Assembly (NCBI RefSeq): GCF_038396755.1
Contig: NZ_CP149822.1
Location: 6,014,844 to 6,078,843 of the forward strand
Direction of reading: 5' to 3'
From: Chitinophaga pollutisoli
GTDB lineage: Bacteria > Bacteroidota > Bacteroidia > Chitinophagales > Chitinophagaceae
Length of the DNA: 64,000 nucleotides
Made by a program: the position numbers and the translations under genes. This document shows, piece after piece, positions 25,928 through 35,439 of the stretch. The notes below the pieces were generated by a model. It was not told the DNA's origin, made no database searches, and worked only from the letters and a program-made list of their open reading frames with translations. Position 1 is the stretch's first letter. Each line of letters begins with the position of its first letter.

Positions 25928-28101
25928 TTATCGCGCGCCGGGAGGACAGTTCTCCCGGAGGAATTCGGTGTAGGTGGCAGACAGGTGTTCGGAAGTGCCT
26001 TCGCCTTCGTAAATGCCATGCGAGCGGTTGGGATAACTCATGAGGCGGAACATCTTTTTGTGTTTCACCAGTTCGTTGATAAGCATTTCCGCGTTCTGGT
26101 AATGCACATTATCGTCGCCGGTGCCATGGATATACAGCAGCTTGCCGCGCAGGTTTTTCACGTAGGTGATGGGAGATCCGGCGATGAAGGCCGCGCGGTC
26201 TTCTTGCGGAAGGCCCATATACCTTTCCTGGTAGATATTGTCGTAGGTGAGCTGGTTGGTGACCGCAGCGATGGAGATACCGGTTTTATAAATCTCGGGG
26301 TACTGGCAGAGCAGGTTCAATGTCATGGAACCGCCGCCACTCCATCCCCATACGGCCACGCGCTCCTTGTCGACATAGTTCCATTTAAGGATTTCGGTGG
26401 CGGCCATGGCCTGGTCGCGGGCGTTGAGGATGCCCACCTTGCCGTAAATGCTCTTGCGCCAGGTGCGGCCTTTCGGCGCGGGCGTACCGCGGTTGTCGAG
26501 CGAGATGTAAATATACCCGTCGTTGGCCATGTTGCCGGCATACAGGGGATTGACGCCGTTACCCCAACTGTCTTTCACCGTGCAGGAAGCAGGCTCGCCA
26601 TACACATAAAACACGACAGGATATTTTTTTGTCGAATCGAAGTTGGAAGGCAGTTGCATCCATCCGTCGAGCGTCACGTTGTCGGCGGTGGTCACCTGGA
26701 AGAAGCGTAGCGCATGGCCCCTGCCGGGAACGGGTTTGGAGACGGAGGAGAAATCCTTGTCGCTGAGGCCCTGGTGCGCCGGGAGTGTCAGGATTTCCTG
26801 GTCGGGGTGCTGCCTGTGGCTGTTGAAGGAATGCAGCGCGAATTTTCCGCCGGGCGCGATGTTGTAATCGTGCGTGCCGGGCTGGTCGTTGGGCGTGATC
26901 CGCGTGGCGGGGCCGCCGGCAAGGGGTGCCTGGAAAAGGTACTGCTGCGTGGCGTTGTCGGGCGATGCCAGGAAATAGATCTTGCCGCCGGCTTCGTCGA
27001 TGCGGGCGATCTTGATCACGTCCATATTGCCCGGTGTGAGCAGGGTTTCTTTTGAACCATCGGCGGAGATGCGGTAGAGATGGCGCCAGCCGTCTTTTTC
27101 GCTCACCCATACGAATGCTTTATTGGTTTCCAGCCAGTCCCAGCCGGTGATATCGCCGTCATCCCAGTACGATTTCACATCGATCCAGGCGTCATCGGTT
27201 TCAGTCATGATGGTTTTGGCGGCGCCGGTGGCGGGTTGGAGCAGCATGATTTTAGAGCTGTTCTGCTTGCGGTTGAGTTGCTGGATGATGAGCTCGGATT
27301 TGCCGGGCACCCATTCCATCCGCGGGATATAGTGCTGGCGGGCATCGCCGGGCACCTGCATCCAGGTGGTTTTTTTGGAGGCGAGGCTCACCACGCCCAC
27401 TTTACAGGGCGAAGGACTCTCTCCTACTTTGGGATATTCCACGGGTATGTTGAAGGAATATATCGAGTCGGTATTATTAATCATGAGAAAATCCCGGATC
27501 TGGCGCGCATCGATCTGCCAGTAGGCGATGCTTTTGCTGTCGGGGCTCCAGCGGAAACCATCGCGGCAGCCGAATTCCTCCTCATACACCCAGTCGAAAG
27601 TGCCGTTGATGAGGCGTCGGTCGCCGTCTTTGGTGAGCTGTTCGATTTTGCCGGTGGCGAGATCTTCGGCGTAGATGTTATGCCCGCTCACATAGGCGGC
27701 TTTTTCCCGTCGGGCGAGAATTTGGCGAACATGAGCGAGGATACGGGGAGGCCCTTGCCGAGCTGGCGCAGCTGGCGGGAGGCGATATCGAGATGCCAGT
27801 AATCGCCGCGGGTGTCGTATCGCCACACACGTTTGGCGTTGGTGTAGATGAGAACCTGCTTTTCGTCGGCGGAAAACTGGTAGCTTTTAACGTCCAGGCG
27901 CTTGTTGGAACCGGCGGGCCGGAGGGCGGATGCGGGGATGAGGGTGCTTTGTTCCTTCGAAGGCAGCCGCACGGAAACGATGTTACCCTCGTTTTCGAGA
28001 TAGAAGGCGTCGCCGGCCTTGTTCCATTGGACGTCCTGCGCATGGGCGCCGGTTGCGGCCGCGAGGAAGCAGATCAATAAAAAGTAACGGATGGACTGCA
28101 T
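25928..28101 (-). pseudogene. Dipeptidyl peptidase IV-family (S9) protease, split by a one-base frameshift
   Basis: Starts at ATG 28101 with a signal peptide (FLLICFLAAATGAHAQ). The first frame gives the N-terminal propeller up to SLMFAKFSPDGKK and then leaves frame; the second frame continues exactly with AAYVSGHNIYAEDLATGKIEQLTKDG and runs to the stop at 25928. One base is missing in the AAAAAGCC tract near 27700-27712. The C-terminal hydrolase is intact: nucleophile in GWSGGGSM (usually GWSYGG), acid in GTGDDNVH, His in NRSHGIY. Restored length ~724 residues, normal for periplasmic DPP IV that cuts X-Pro dipeptides. Either a sequencing error or a true frameshift. Confidence 0.87.
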
Positions 28102-28292
28102 ATACAGGTTTGAGGTAATGATATGGGCATAAAAATAAGGGTTCCGGGGAGAACGGCCGCGGGCATTTATGCTAAACGGCAATTACCGGCACGGTTCTGG
28201 CATATCGAAGGTTAAATTCCGCATTTGAGCAGTTACGTGGTTGTACGTACCTCCTATATGTATGACTTTTATAGAAATTATTCATGTAAAAT

Positions 28293-28322
28293 TTTGACAA
28301 TTTATAATTTGTCGTATTTTTA
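28293..28322 (+). promoter_or_regulatory. Candidate promoter for the 85-residue hypothetical gene
   Basis: TTTG at 28293-28296, an 18-bp spacer, and TATTTTTA at 28315-28322, one base off the TAnnTTTG consensus. The ATG follows 33 bp later. The surrounding sequence is very AT-rich. Confidence 0.45.
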
Positions 28323-28355
28323 GGACTGATATAGTCCTATTGAAAAACTTTGCAA

Positions 28356-28613
28356 ATGGTTACAGTATCTTATTCTTACAAAAACCGCGAGTTCATTAAC
28401 CTGGAGGATTCCATTATGAACCAGATCGCAGAAAGCGGTCGCCGCATGCTTTTCGCATTGCTGGAGCCGATCGAGGAAGTGATGGTGAGGGAGAACGGCA
28501 AGATCAGAATTTGCCTTGACGAGCGGCCCAACATCGAACTGGAAGGTTTCAGTGCTCCTGTCAAACACCAGATCGAATGCACGCTACGGGGAGAAGAGCC
28601 CGCTTACTATTGA
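28356..28613 (+). CDS. Small hypothetical protein, 85 residues
   Basis: Start at ATG 28356 (an in-frame TTG at 28350 is less likely). Acidic cytoplasmic protein with a helix (LEDSIMNQIAESGRRMLFALLEPIEEVMV) and two strands (GKIRICLDERPNIELEGF). No family recognised. It has its own candidate promoter and a strong terminator, which supports a real short transcription unit. Confidence 0.72.
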   Translation: MVTVSYSYKNREFINLEDSIMNQIAESGRRMLFALLEPIEEVMVRENGKIRICLDERPNIELEGFSAPVKHQIECTLRGEEPAYY

Positions 28614-28658
28614 TTCTTTTCCGAATACCGAATACCAAGATATTATCTGCTGAAATAT

Positions 28659-28692
28659 GGCGGCGCCTTACGAAGGGCGCCGCCTTTCTTTT
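28659..28692 (+). terminator. Terminator of the 85-residue hypothetical gene
   Basis: Perfect 9-bp GC stem (28659-28667 with 28676-28684), an 8-nt loop and a T-rich tail. Confidence 0.8.
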
Positions 28693-28754
28693 TCCAACGC
28701 ATTGTCCCTGAACATTTACCGCGGCCTGCTTGTAATAGTACAAACCGTTTTAGT

Positions 28755-29305
28755 ATCCTGACCCGCTTATATATCATCGCCGCCTTACTTCTTCTGCAGC
28801 TGCCGGCAATTTCCCAAACCAGGATCGACACCCAGGGCTGTACGACCTCACCCCTTTCTTTTTCCCGGCGGTTGCCGTGACATACGAGCGCAATATGCAG
28901 CTGGGCCTCGTCCGCCGCTTCGCGCAAAGCGTGGGCATGGGCGCCAAAGTACTGGTGAACCCCTGGATACACGCGTCGGTGGTCACCGGCATTGTTTTCA
29001 ACCAGGAAAGGTATATCGACGGCCGCCGGAGCAATAACCTCAAAGAACCCGTGGCGCTTTCCTTTAACGCTTTCAAATACACCAACCCGTCTTACATCAG
29101 CCTGTCCACCACCCAAACCCTGTTCTTCGGCATCAACCAGCACGGCCGCACCCGCCTCGAAGGAGAAACCCGGCTCGCCAGGGAAATCATTTCCGACTTC
29201 AACATCAACATCACTTTTTACAATTCTTACGACAGCCGTCCATCCGTCGCCGCAAACGGTACTTCAGACATCAGCATGGTCTTCTGTGTCGGCTATACGT
29301 TTTGA
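28755..29305 (+). pseudogene. DUF481-like outer membrane protein remnant (frameshifted, no clear start)
   Basis: From GTG 28877 to the stop at 29305 the sequence matches the C-terminal half of DUF481 barrels: VTYERNMQLGLVRRFAQSVGMGAKV, SLSTTQTLFFGINQHGRTRL, REIISDFNINITFYNSYDSRP and a closing VGYTF. Upstream, one frame encodes a signal-like stretch (RLYIIAALLLLQLPAISQTRIDTQG) and the next continues LYDLTPFFFPAVAVTYER, so one G appears missing near 28835-28837. No ATG precedes the signal-like part, and the protein would be only ~180 residues against ~300 for the family. I read it as a decayed gene. Confidence 0.72.
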
Positions 29306-29474
29306 TTTTTCCATCTTTTCCACGCCATTTCATTTCCTGTATTTCTTACACATATATTTTCCAGCTTCCCACCCTTTCGGATTATCTGCATGCATATCGT
29401 GTTGATTCCCTGAAATATGGGCGCAGTATAGATTTCCTGATGTTTTTACACAAATGGGGTTTTGCGCATAAAAA

Positions 29475-29498
29475 AGCCGGCAGATTGTTTCGCCGGCT
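29475..29498 (-). terminator. Terminator of the 182-residue conserved hypothetical gene
   Basis: Perfect 7-bp stem (29475-29481 with 29492-29498), a 10-nt loop, followed on the reverse strand by six U (29470-29475 read as A on plus). Confidence 0.75.
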
Positions 29499-29522
29499 GT
29501 ATTGAAGTAAAATTTCAATTGA

Positions 29523-30071
29523 TCAGTCGTCTTTCCCGCTTTTATCTCCCGTGAACCAATGCTCCTTGTCGCGGAACAGCACGTTGAAAGTGGTCAGCGA
29601 ACCGTAAATGCGCGTGATATATTGCTGAAGATTAACCTTGTCTTCGTCGCTCAGGAGCTTGTGCGCGTTGATCTGCTGCTCAAGCACGCGGAGCCGGTCG
29701 CGGACCATAACGATCTTATGGAAGAAGACTTCAATGGGTACATCTTTCCCTTTTTGCGTGGTGTCTTTAGGCGTGAGCGTGAGGGTGCCGCCGGTCCAGC
29801 GGTCGCCCAGCGGTACAATTTCGGAGAATCCGTTCCAGAGGCGGAGAATTTTGAGCAGGGAGGTTTCCAGTTCGGAGGCAGTTTCAATTTCTGCGGTGCG
29901 GTTTTCGGAGTAGAGCACTTCGAATTTGGGGTCCGTCTTATCGACCTCCAACACTCCCTCATTGATAAAGGTTACAACGTACTGGGCGTATTTCACCCCG
30001 ATGATCACGCCCGGCCCGAAGCGCGCATGTTGTACGCGGGAGCCGATGCCGGCTGTCAGTTCTTCCATCAT
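29523..30071 (-). CDS. Conserved hypothetical protein with CarD/Tudor-like N-terminal segment
   Basis: 182 residues from ATG 30071 (MMEELTAG; the next ATG is one codon on). Residues ~8-50 ([46 protein letters not shown]) look like the small SH3/Tudor-type barrel also found at the end of UvrD/PcrA helicases and in CarD. The rest is helical ([57 protein letters not shown]), a probable coiled coil. Cytoplasmic; function unknown. Upstream of it on the same strand is the MscS gene. Confidence 0.82.
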   Translation of the reverse strand: MMEELTAGIGSRVQHARFGPGVIIGVKYAQYVVTFINEGVLEVDKTDPKFEVLYSENRTAEIETASELETSLLKILRLWNGFSEIVPLGDRWTGGTLTLTPKDTTQKGKDVPIEVFFHKIVMVRDRLRVLEQQINAHKLLSDEDKVNLQQYITRIYGSLTTFNVLFRDKEHWFTGDKSGKDD

Positions 30072-30114
30072 ATTGAGCTGGTTTAAGGCGCCCAATATAA
30101 CAAATGCCCTCCAA

Positions 30115-31020
30115 TCAACCGCCGTTTTCAGTCGTATTCACTTCCCTTCCTGAAAATGACAGGATCATATTGATCAGCAACCGCCGCATCCTGCGCTCCG
30201 TTTCCTTATCCGGCCGGGGAATGAGGAACTGCACTTTGTAATGCACCAGGTCTTTTTTGATCTCCAGGATCTTCAGCGAAAAACTGTTCTCGGTAATATT
30301 GGAGGCGAATGGCCGCAGCACGGATTTGAGCGACTGCTCCAGCTCGTCGGGCGAAGACTGGTATTTCAAATCCAGCTCGAACTCGATGGTCAGCTTTTTG
30401 ATATTCTGCTTGCTCTGGTTGAGCACCATGGTGGAAAAGATGACGGAGTTAGGGATCAGCACCAGGTCGTCGTCATCGTTCTGCAATACCACGTTGATCA
30501 GCGTAATATCAAGCACCTTCCCGCGGAAATCCCCTACCCGGATCTGGTCGCCGAGCGACAACTGATCGGAAAACATGATGATCAGGCCGTTTATCATATT
30601 CGTTACGTAGTCCTTCGACAGCAGCGCAAAAGCCGCCGCCGCGATGCTCACGCTCACGAACATGTTGAAAGGATTGACGCCGAAAAGGACCATGACCGAC
30701 ACGAGGGCCATCACCGTATTGAGGACCGAACTGATGCGGTTGATGCCGAGCACGAAGTTGTCGCGGGTGAGCCTTTTGAGGTGGTTCTTCCGTAAATACC
30801 AGCTGATCATCACCAGCCAGCCAATGGAAATCAACAGGTTGGCGCCGAGAAAGAGCGACAGTGCATTAGAAATGCTCCCGATTACCTCGTACTTTTTGAA
30901 AAGCTCCCGTTGAGTAAGGTTAACGTACACCACTGCGGCATATACCAGTATTTTGATAATGAATATCAGTACCTGCCTGTGGATCTTCTTCTGATTGTAT
31001 GTAGCCTGATCTATTACCAT
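30115..31020 (-). CDS. Small-conductance mechanosensitive channel (MscS family)
   Basis: 301 residues. Two or three N-terminal helices precede the MscS core: [77 protein letters not shown], which is the pore helix, the beta domain and the family signature. The C-terminal alpha/beta domain follows. It opens under membrane tension and releases solutes on osmotic downshock. The gap to the next gene is about 40 bp. Confidence 0.94.
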   Translation of the reverse strand: MVIDQATYNQKKIHRQVLIFIIKILVYAAVVYVNLTQRELFKKYEVIGSISNALSLFLGANLLISIGWLVMISWYLRKNHLKRLTRDNFVLGINRISSVLNTVMALVSVMVLFGVNPFNMFVSVSIAAAAFALLSKDYVTNMINGLIIMFSDQLSLGDQIRVGDFRGKVLDITLINVVLQNDDDDLVLIPNSVIFSTMVLNQSKQNIKKLTIEFELDLKYQSSPDELEQSLKSVLRPFASNITENSFSLKILEIKKDLVHYKVQFLIPRPDKETERRMRRLLINMILSFSGREVNTTENGG

Positions 31021-31048
31021 GGGCTACAAATCTACGCAAAATTGAAAG

Positions 31049-31077
31049 ATTGTCCCGGCAGAATGCACCGGGACAAT
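31049..31077. terminator. Hairpin at the end of the B12-uptake operon
   Basis: Perfect 10-bp stem (31049-31058 with 31068-31077) and a 9-nt loop, 10 bp past the stop of the PKD-like gene on the reverse strand. The U tract is weak. Confidence 0.65.
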
Positions 31078-31087
31078 TTGTTAAATA

Positions 31088-32260
31088 TTATCTGATATTT
31101 AAATCCTTGGCGCCGCTCACCTCGGTAGACACTTCGCCGAGCCAGCCGCCCTGCGCGCGCATCCCGGTGTGTACCCGGATGAAATCGATGCCTTTCAGCT
31201 TTGCGGGCTTGCCGTTGGCATCTACCGCCCAGTCGAGTTTAATGCCGGATTTTTCGTCCGTATTTGCCCAGTTGTCGGCATATCCGAAATCGTAAGCCGG
31301 GCTAATGAACATGGAGCCTGTCTCGGATTGGTCCTTGATCCTGTCCGGATCAAGCATAGTACCTTTGAAGGTGATGGTTTCGCCTTTCCAGTTGGGGAAA
31401 TAGTTTTGGGAGTGGAAGGAGTTTTTCTCCATGTATCCCGAACCGCCTTTGTTGTCGGTCCATTTAATGTAATTCATGTCCGTGATGTAGGCGTACTGCG
31501 TATTGGGCGTGGGCACGTGGTTGGCGGCGGGCTTATGCCAGGTGATTTCGTAATTGTGCACGGTTTTCGGGCTGTTGTACTCCGAACCGGCGATTTCGTA
31601 CCACTCGTCGTCGGGCAGTCCGTTGCCGTTCGCGTCCGCCGCTACCTGGATGATACCGGGCTCCGCTCAGTTGTTGAATGCATTCCCTAACACCTGGAAG
31701 TTGTATTCGCCGGGTACGTTGAGGATGGTATGGTCGAAGCCCATCACCACATATCCGCCGAACCCGCCGAGGCAGATCATGCTGCCGCTCTTGAGGGCTG
31801 TTTCCGCTTTGGCGATCATCATAGCTTCGGTATCGCCTTCCGCCCAGAGGGGCAGCTTATTGGTGAACTGCGCAGGCGCGGGCTGGAAGTCGTGCACCTT
31901 GAACACGCCGTTCGTATATACCTGGGCGTTGACCGTCACCTTTACGGACTGGATGGCTTCTCCCGCCACGGTTTTCACTTTCAGCTGCAGGGTGTTTTCG
32001 CCGGGCTCGCCGAAAATGTGCAACAGGTTGCGCTCTCGTGACAGCGTATCTTCTCCCTGCAACCAGAGATAGGATGCGCCCTCCGCATTTGAAACTTCCG
32101 GCTTGATGCGCAGCCATTGGCGCTGGTCGAGCGTAAAGCCGCCCGCAGGAGATTTCATATCGATGACAGGCATCGGTTTTACAATTTCTTTGTCGTTGGA
32201 GGAACAGGCGGCTGCGCCCAACAGGAGCGCCAGTGCAGGCCACTGTAAATTTCTTTTCAT
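31088..32260 (-). pseudogene. PKD-like cell-surface lipoprotein of the B12 operon, interrupted by an in-frame TGA
   Basis: ATG 32260 starts a lipoprotein signal (LALLLGAAACSSNDKE). The first 197 codons hold a PKD/Ig-like part (GGFTLDQRQWLRIKPEVSNAEGASYLWLQGEDT) and end at TGA 31667-31669 just after LGNAFNN. The same frame continues for another ~190 codons with AEPGIIQVAADANGNGLPDDEWYEIAGSEY and ends KDLNIR. A TGG-to-TGA change (Trp in the usual AxxWAEPGI-like stretch) explains it. The protein family is common next to BtuB under cobalamin riboswitches; I infer a surface role in corrinoid uptake. Both halves keep good coding sequence, so decay, if real, is recent. Confidence 0.8.
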
Positions 32261-32288
32261 ATGTAAGGTTGTTTTTTGTTTGCAATAA

Positions 32289-33425
32289 TCAGCGTACGGG
32301 AAGAAAAGCGAAATGCGCGGGGATGTCACCGGTGGTGACGGACCACTTCTTTCTACCTTGTTTGTCCAGGCAATACAGGGTGCCGGGCGAAACGTAATCG
32401 CGCGCGTCGGTAACGTAGATATCGCCGGTGACGGGGTGAACCGCAACGCCGTAAGGCATTTTGATTTGTTTGTCCGTTCCATCGGTGATGAAGCTCCCCG
32501 GCAGCACGGTCTCCGTTTTCAGATGGAGCATGCTGTATGAGATCGTCCATTCATGGGTGTTGTAGCTGAATGCCGAACCGTAAATGAAAGCCGTATCGCC
32601 ATGCATCCAGAGGTTGCTGGAGGCGAGCTGCAGGCTTTTCTTCACCTGGTCGGTTTTGGTGTCGATGATATGCAGCGAGGGTTTGACGGTGTAATAATCC
32701 CCGCGTGAGGAAACGTACACATCGCCATCACGGTCGGCTTTCACATGGTGCAGGTTGATGGCGACGTCGATTTTTTTGGTTTCGGTAAATGTTTCGAGGT
32801 CGATTACCGACACGGTGCGGTCGTAGTTCGGAACGCGGTAACCGCCGCTATTGGCGACATACAGTTTATTCCCTACTACGGCCATTTCCTCGGGCTGGTA
32901 ACCCACAATCACTTTTCTTCCAACCCGGAGCGTAGCGGTATCTACTTCGGCCACGAAGCCTATGGGCGCGTTGGGATCGATCAACACCGGGCCTGCGTAA
33001 GAGCTGACATAGGCCTTCCCGTTCGCGAAAGCCAGGTAGCGGCAGTTGGGAATATCGATCTGGCCGATGCGTTTGGCGGTAAGGGCATCCATCACTTCCA
33101 CCTTGTTCGATACGTTGATGACAGCATACAGCTTGCCGCCGTATATCCGGATATCATTTCCCACATCCCCCAATTCCTTCACCACATTAGGATTGATGGT
33201 GGCGTAAATGTTTTTGATGTAATGGCCGGTTGTATAATCATAATAATCCAGCGTGGATTTATTGCTGCCCATGTTGCCTTCGTTGAGGAGGTAAAAGCCC
33301 AGGTAGCCGTCTACCTTCGCCGAATCCACAGGCGTTACCACGGGCGGTACGATATGGTCGCCCTTCCGGCAGGCCAATGTCATCAACCAAAGGCAAAAGG
33401 ACAGGCGTATCAATGTTCGTTGCAT
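32289..33425 (-). CDS. BtuG-like beta-propeller lipoprotein (YncE/DUF5074 type)
   Basis: 378 residues with a lipoprotein signal (LWLMTLACRKGD, Cys19). The mature part starts GFYLLNEGNMGSNKSTLDYYDYTTG and repeats propeller blades with YQPEEMAVVGNKLYVANSGGY, TVSVIDLETFTETKKIDV and YGVAVHPVTGDIYVTDARDYVSPG. BtuG of Bacteroides thetaiotaomicron is a surface propeller that captures cobalamin with extreme affinity and hands it to BtuB. Close resemblance plus the riboswitch operon supports the same role. Third gene of the operon, 17 bp after btuB. Confidence 0.85.
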   Translation of the reverse strand: MQRTLIRLSFCLWLMTLACRKGDHIVPPVVTPVDSAKVDGYLGFYLLNEGNMGSNKSTLDYYDYTTGHYIKNIYATINPNVVKELGDVGNDIRIYGGKLYAVINVSNKVEVMDALTAKRIGQIDIPNCRYLAFANGKAYVSSYAGPVLIDPNAPIGFVAEVDTATLRVGRKVIVGYQPEEMAVVGNKLYVANSGGYRVPNYDRTVSVIDLETFTETKKIDVAINLHHVKADRDGDVYVSSRGDYYTVKPSLHIIDTKTDQVKKSLQLASSNLWMHGDTAFIYGSAFSYNTHEWTISYSMLHLKTETVLPGSFITDGTDKQIKMPYGVAVHPVTGDIYVTDARDYVSPGTLYCLDKQGRKKWSVTTGDIPAHFAFLPVR

Positions 33426-33442
33426 GGTTCAGATGTTTTGAT

Positions 33443-35437
33443 TTACAGTTGCACGGTCAGCACCGCTTTATAGTTCCTGCCGGGCATCGGGTAGCTGATT
33501 ACCACGTCGTAGAACTGGTTGAAAAGATTGTTGACCTGCGCCGTGAGGGTGATGTCCGTTTTCCCTACCTGCAAAGCCCTCCGCAGCGACAAATCGCTGG
33601 TATACCAGGGTTGCATGTAATTCTCGGGGATATTTCTTTTGGCATTGTATCGTTCGCCGGTGTACAGCTGGCTGTAATTCAGCCCCCAGTTCCCGTAATC
33701 CACGCTGGCGATCAGCGAGCCGGCATGCCGGGGAAGGTACACGATCTGGTCGCCGTAAAAACTGTCATGCGGGTCGGTCCAGTCCCTCGCCTGCTGGAAA
33801 GTGTAACTCAGCCGGGCCGAAACCATTACCTGGCCGCGGAGCAGCGCGGTAGCGCCGGCGCGGACGTCGAGCCCGTGGATTATAACGAAGCCAAGGTTCA
33901 CCATCGTCCAGCGGAACTGGCTAACGGTAGGCATGGCCACGATTTTGCCGGTCACTTCATTATAATAAGCGTCCGCTTCCAGGAAGAAGTTTTCCAGGAC
34001 TTTGCCGGGTCGCGGTTTGTTCCAGGTGAAGCCGGCGTCGTATTGGATGGTGTATTCCGGATCCAGCCGCGAGTTACCGATTTCGGTGTAATACAGGTCG
34101 TTGAAAGTAGGCATGCGGAAGATGTTCTTGTAGAATCCCCTCAGCCTGAAATCTTCATTTTTCAACGGTTGCCACGACAGTACCAGCGAAGGCGTCAGTT
34201 CTCTTTTGGGTTCGGAGGCGCTGTTCAGCTTTACGCTTTCATTCATCAGCGTTGCCAGCAGGGCGGCCTGCGCGCTGAAGCGCGGTAAGGTTACCGAGCT
34301 GCTGAGCGCCCCGAGCACCGTATGCCGCTTGGGATAAGAGAAATTCTTCAGCGAAGCGTCGAGCAGGTTGTATTGGTAATCGGCCGACAAACCCGCCGTC
34401 CACCAGGGTTTGATCGTAAATTGCTGCGCGAGCGAGGCATAGGCTTCCTGTTGCCGGTAGGTATTGTCGAGCAGGAGCCAGCTGGGATCCGATGCCACGT
34501 ACCGCGTGTAATCGTTGGCGTACTTGGCGTTGAAAAGAACACTGTACCGTTTGGTGATATCTTTCCGTAATTGGCCCTGCCAGAAGATGTTGCGGTCCCA
34601 CTGCCGGTCGGTGTGCCCGAACACCCCGTTCACCACGAATCCCGGCAGACCGCGTTCGGAGTCATAGAAATAGAGACGGGTGCTCCAGTCGCCGGAGGGC
34701 ATGCTGCCATGCAGGGAGGCCTCGGCGCGGAAGGCGTTCACGTCGCCGTTTTTGCGCATGGCGGTAGTGTCGTACCCGTTGATTTTCCGGTACCGGAATT
34801 TGTATTGCCCGCCGGCGTATACATATTCCGTATTCAGCGACAGTGCGGTACGTTTGCCGAGTTTCTGGTGATAAAGCATGGCGGGATTGAGCAGGCTGAA
34901 AGACCCGGTTTTGACGATGCCTTTCAATAAATGACGCTTCCCGTCTTTGAATTCGGGCTTTAGCGGCGTGAGGTAGATGGCGGCGGAGGCGCTGTAATCC
35001 TTCGCGGGTTGGAAGGTATTGCTCTTCTGCCCGTTGTAAAGGGAAACGGCCTGCATGTTGTCCATCGAGAATTTCCCCAGATCGATTTGCCCGTTTTGCG
35101 CGTTGCCGAGCTGGATGCCGTCGTAGAACACGGCGGTGTGGTTGGTGCCCATCCCGCGGACGTCCACCGTCTTCAACCCGCCCACTCCGCCGTAATCCTT
35201 GATCTGCAACCCGGAGAAATACCGGATGGCGTCGGCAACCGATTGTGCGCCGAGCCTTTGCAGCTGCGCGCCCTGTAGCGTTTGCCCCGGCGATATCTCG
35301 CGGGCGGGCTGTGGCGCGAAGATGCGCACTTCCTGCAGGTCGCGCACACGGTTGGAATCCGGGATTTGCTGCGCGGCGGCGCTGCCTGCGAGTAGCAGGC
35401 AGGCACCGGCGCAGCGGATTTTCACGAGGGATTTCAT
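33443..35437 (-). CDS. btuB: TonB-dependent cobalamin receptor, BtuB type
   Basis: 664 residues from ATG 35437 (MKSLVKIR, signal peptide ending GSAAAQQ), 2 bp after the preceding stop; a longer frame to 35626 overlaps that gene. TonB-box/plug features: LQEVRIFAPQP, LGAQSVADAIRYFSGLQIKDYGGVGGLKTVDVRGMGTNHTAVFYDGIQLGNAQNGQIDLGKFS. The barrel ends NLFNQFYDVVISYPMPGRNYKAVLTVQL. It would import cobalamin across the outer membrane. The upstream cobalamin riboswitch and two BtuG-like neighbours fix the substrate well. Confidence 0.93.
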   Translation of the reverse strand: MKSLVKIRCAGACLLLAGSAAAQQIPDSNRVRDLQEVRIFAPQPAREISPGQTLQGAQLQRLGAQSVADAIRYFSGLQIKDYGGVGGLKTVDVRGMGTNHTAVFYDGIQLGNAQNGQIDLGKFSMDNMQAVSLYNGQKSNTFQPAKDYSASAAIYLTPLKPEFKDGKRHLLKGIVKTGSFSLLNPAMLYHQKLGKRTALSLNTEYVYAGGQYKFRYRKINGYDTTAMRKNGDVNAFRAEASLHGSMPSGDWSTRLYFYDSERGLPGFVVNGVFGHTDRQWDRNIFWQGQLRKDITKRYSVLFNAKYANDYTRYVASDPSWLLLDNTYRQQEAYASLAQQFTIKPWWTAGLSADYQYNLLDASLKNFSYPKRHTVLGALSSSVTLPRFSAQAALLATLMNESVKLNSASEPKRELTPSLVLSWQPLKNEDFRLRGFYKNIFRMPTFNDLYYTEIGNSRLDPEYTIQYDAGFTWNKPRPGKVLENFFLEADAYYNEVTGKIVAMPTVSQFRWTMVNLGFVIIHGLDVRAGATALLRGQVMVSARLSYTFQQARDWTDPHDSFYGDQIVYLPRHAGSLIASVDYGNWGLNYSQLYTGERYNAKRNIPENYMQPWYTSDLSLRRALQVGKTDITLTAQVNNLFNQFYDVVISYPMPGRNYKAVLTVQL

Positions 35438-35439
35438 AT

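Noticed and set aside
27695..27720. Programmed -1 frameshifting in the DPP IV gene.
   Set aside because: The tract has five A and reads G AAA AAG, which pairs poorly after slippage compared with A AAA AAG; the family is not known to use recoding.
31667..31669. TGA as selenocysteine or reassigned tryptophan codon.
   Set aside because: No SECIS-like element was seen, the family has no Cys or Sec there, and other genes in the window use TGA as a normal stop.
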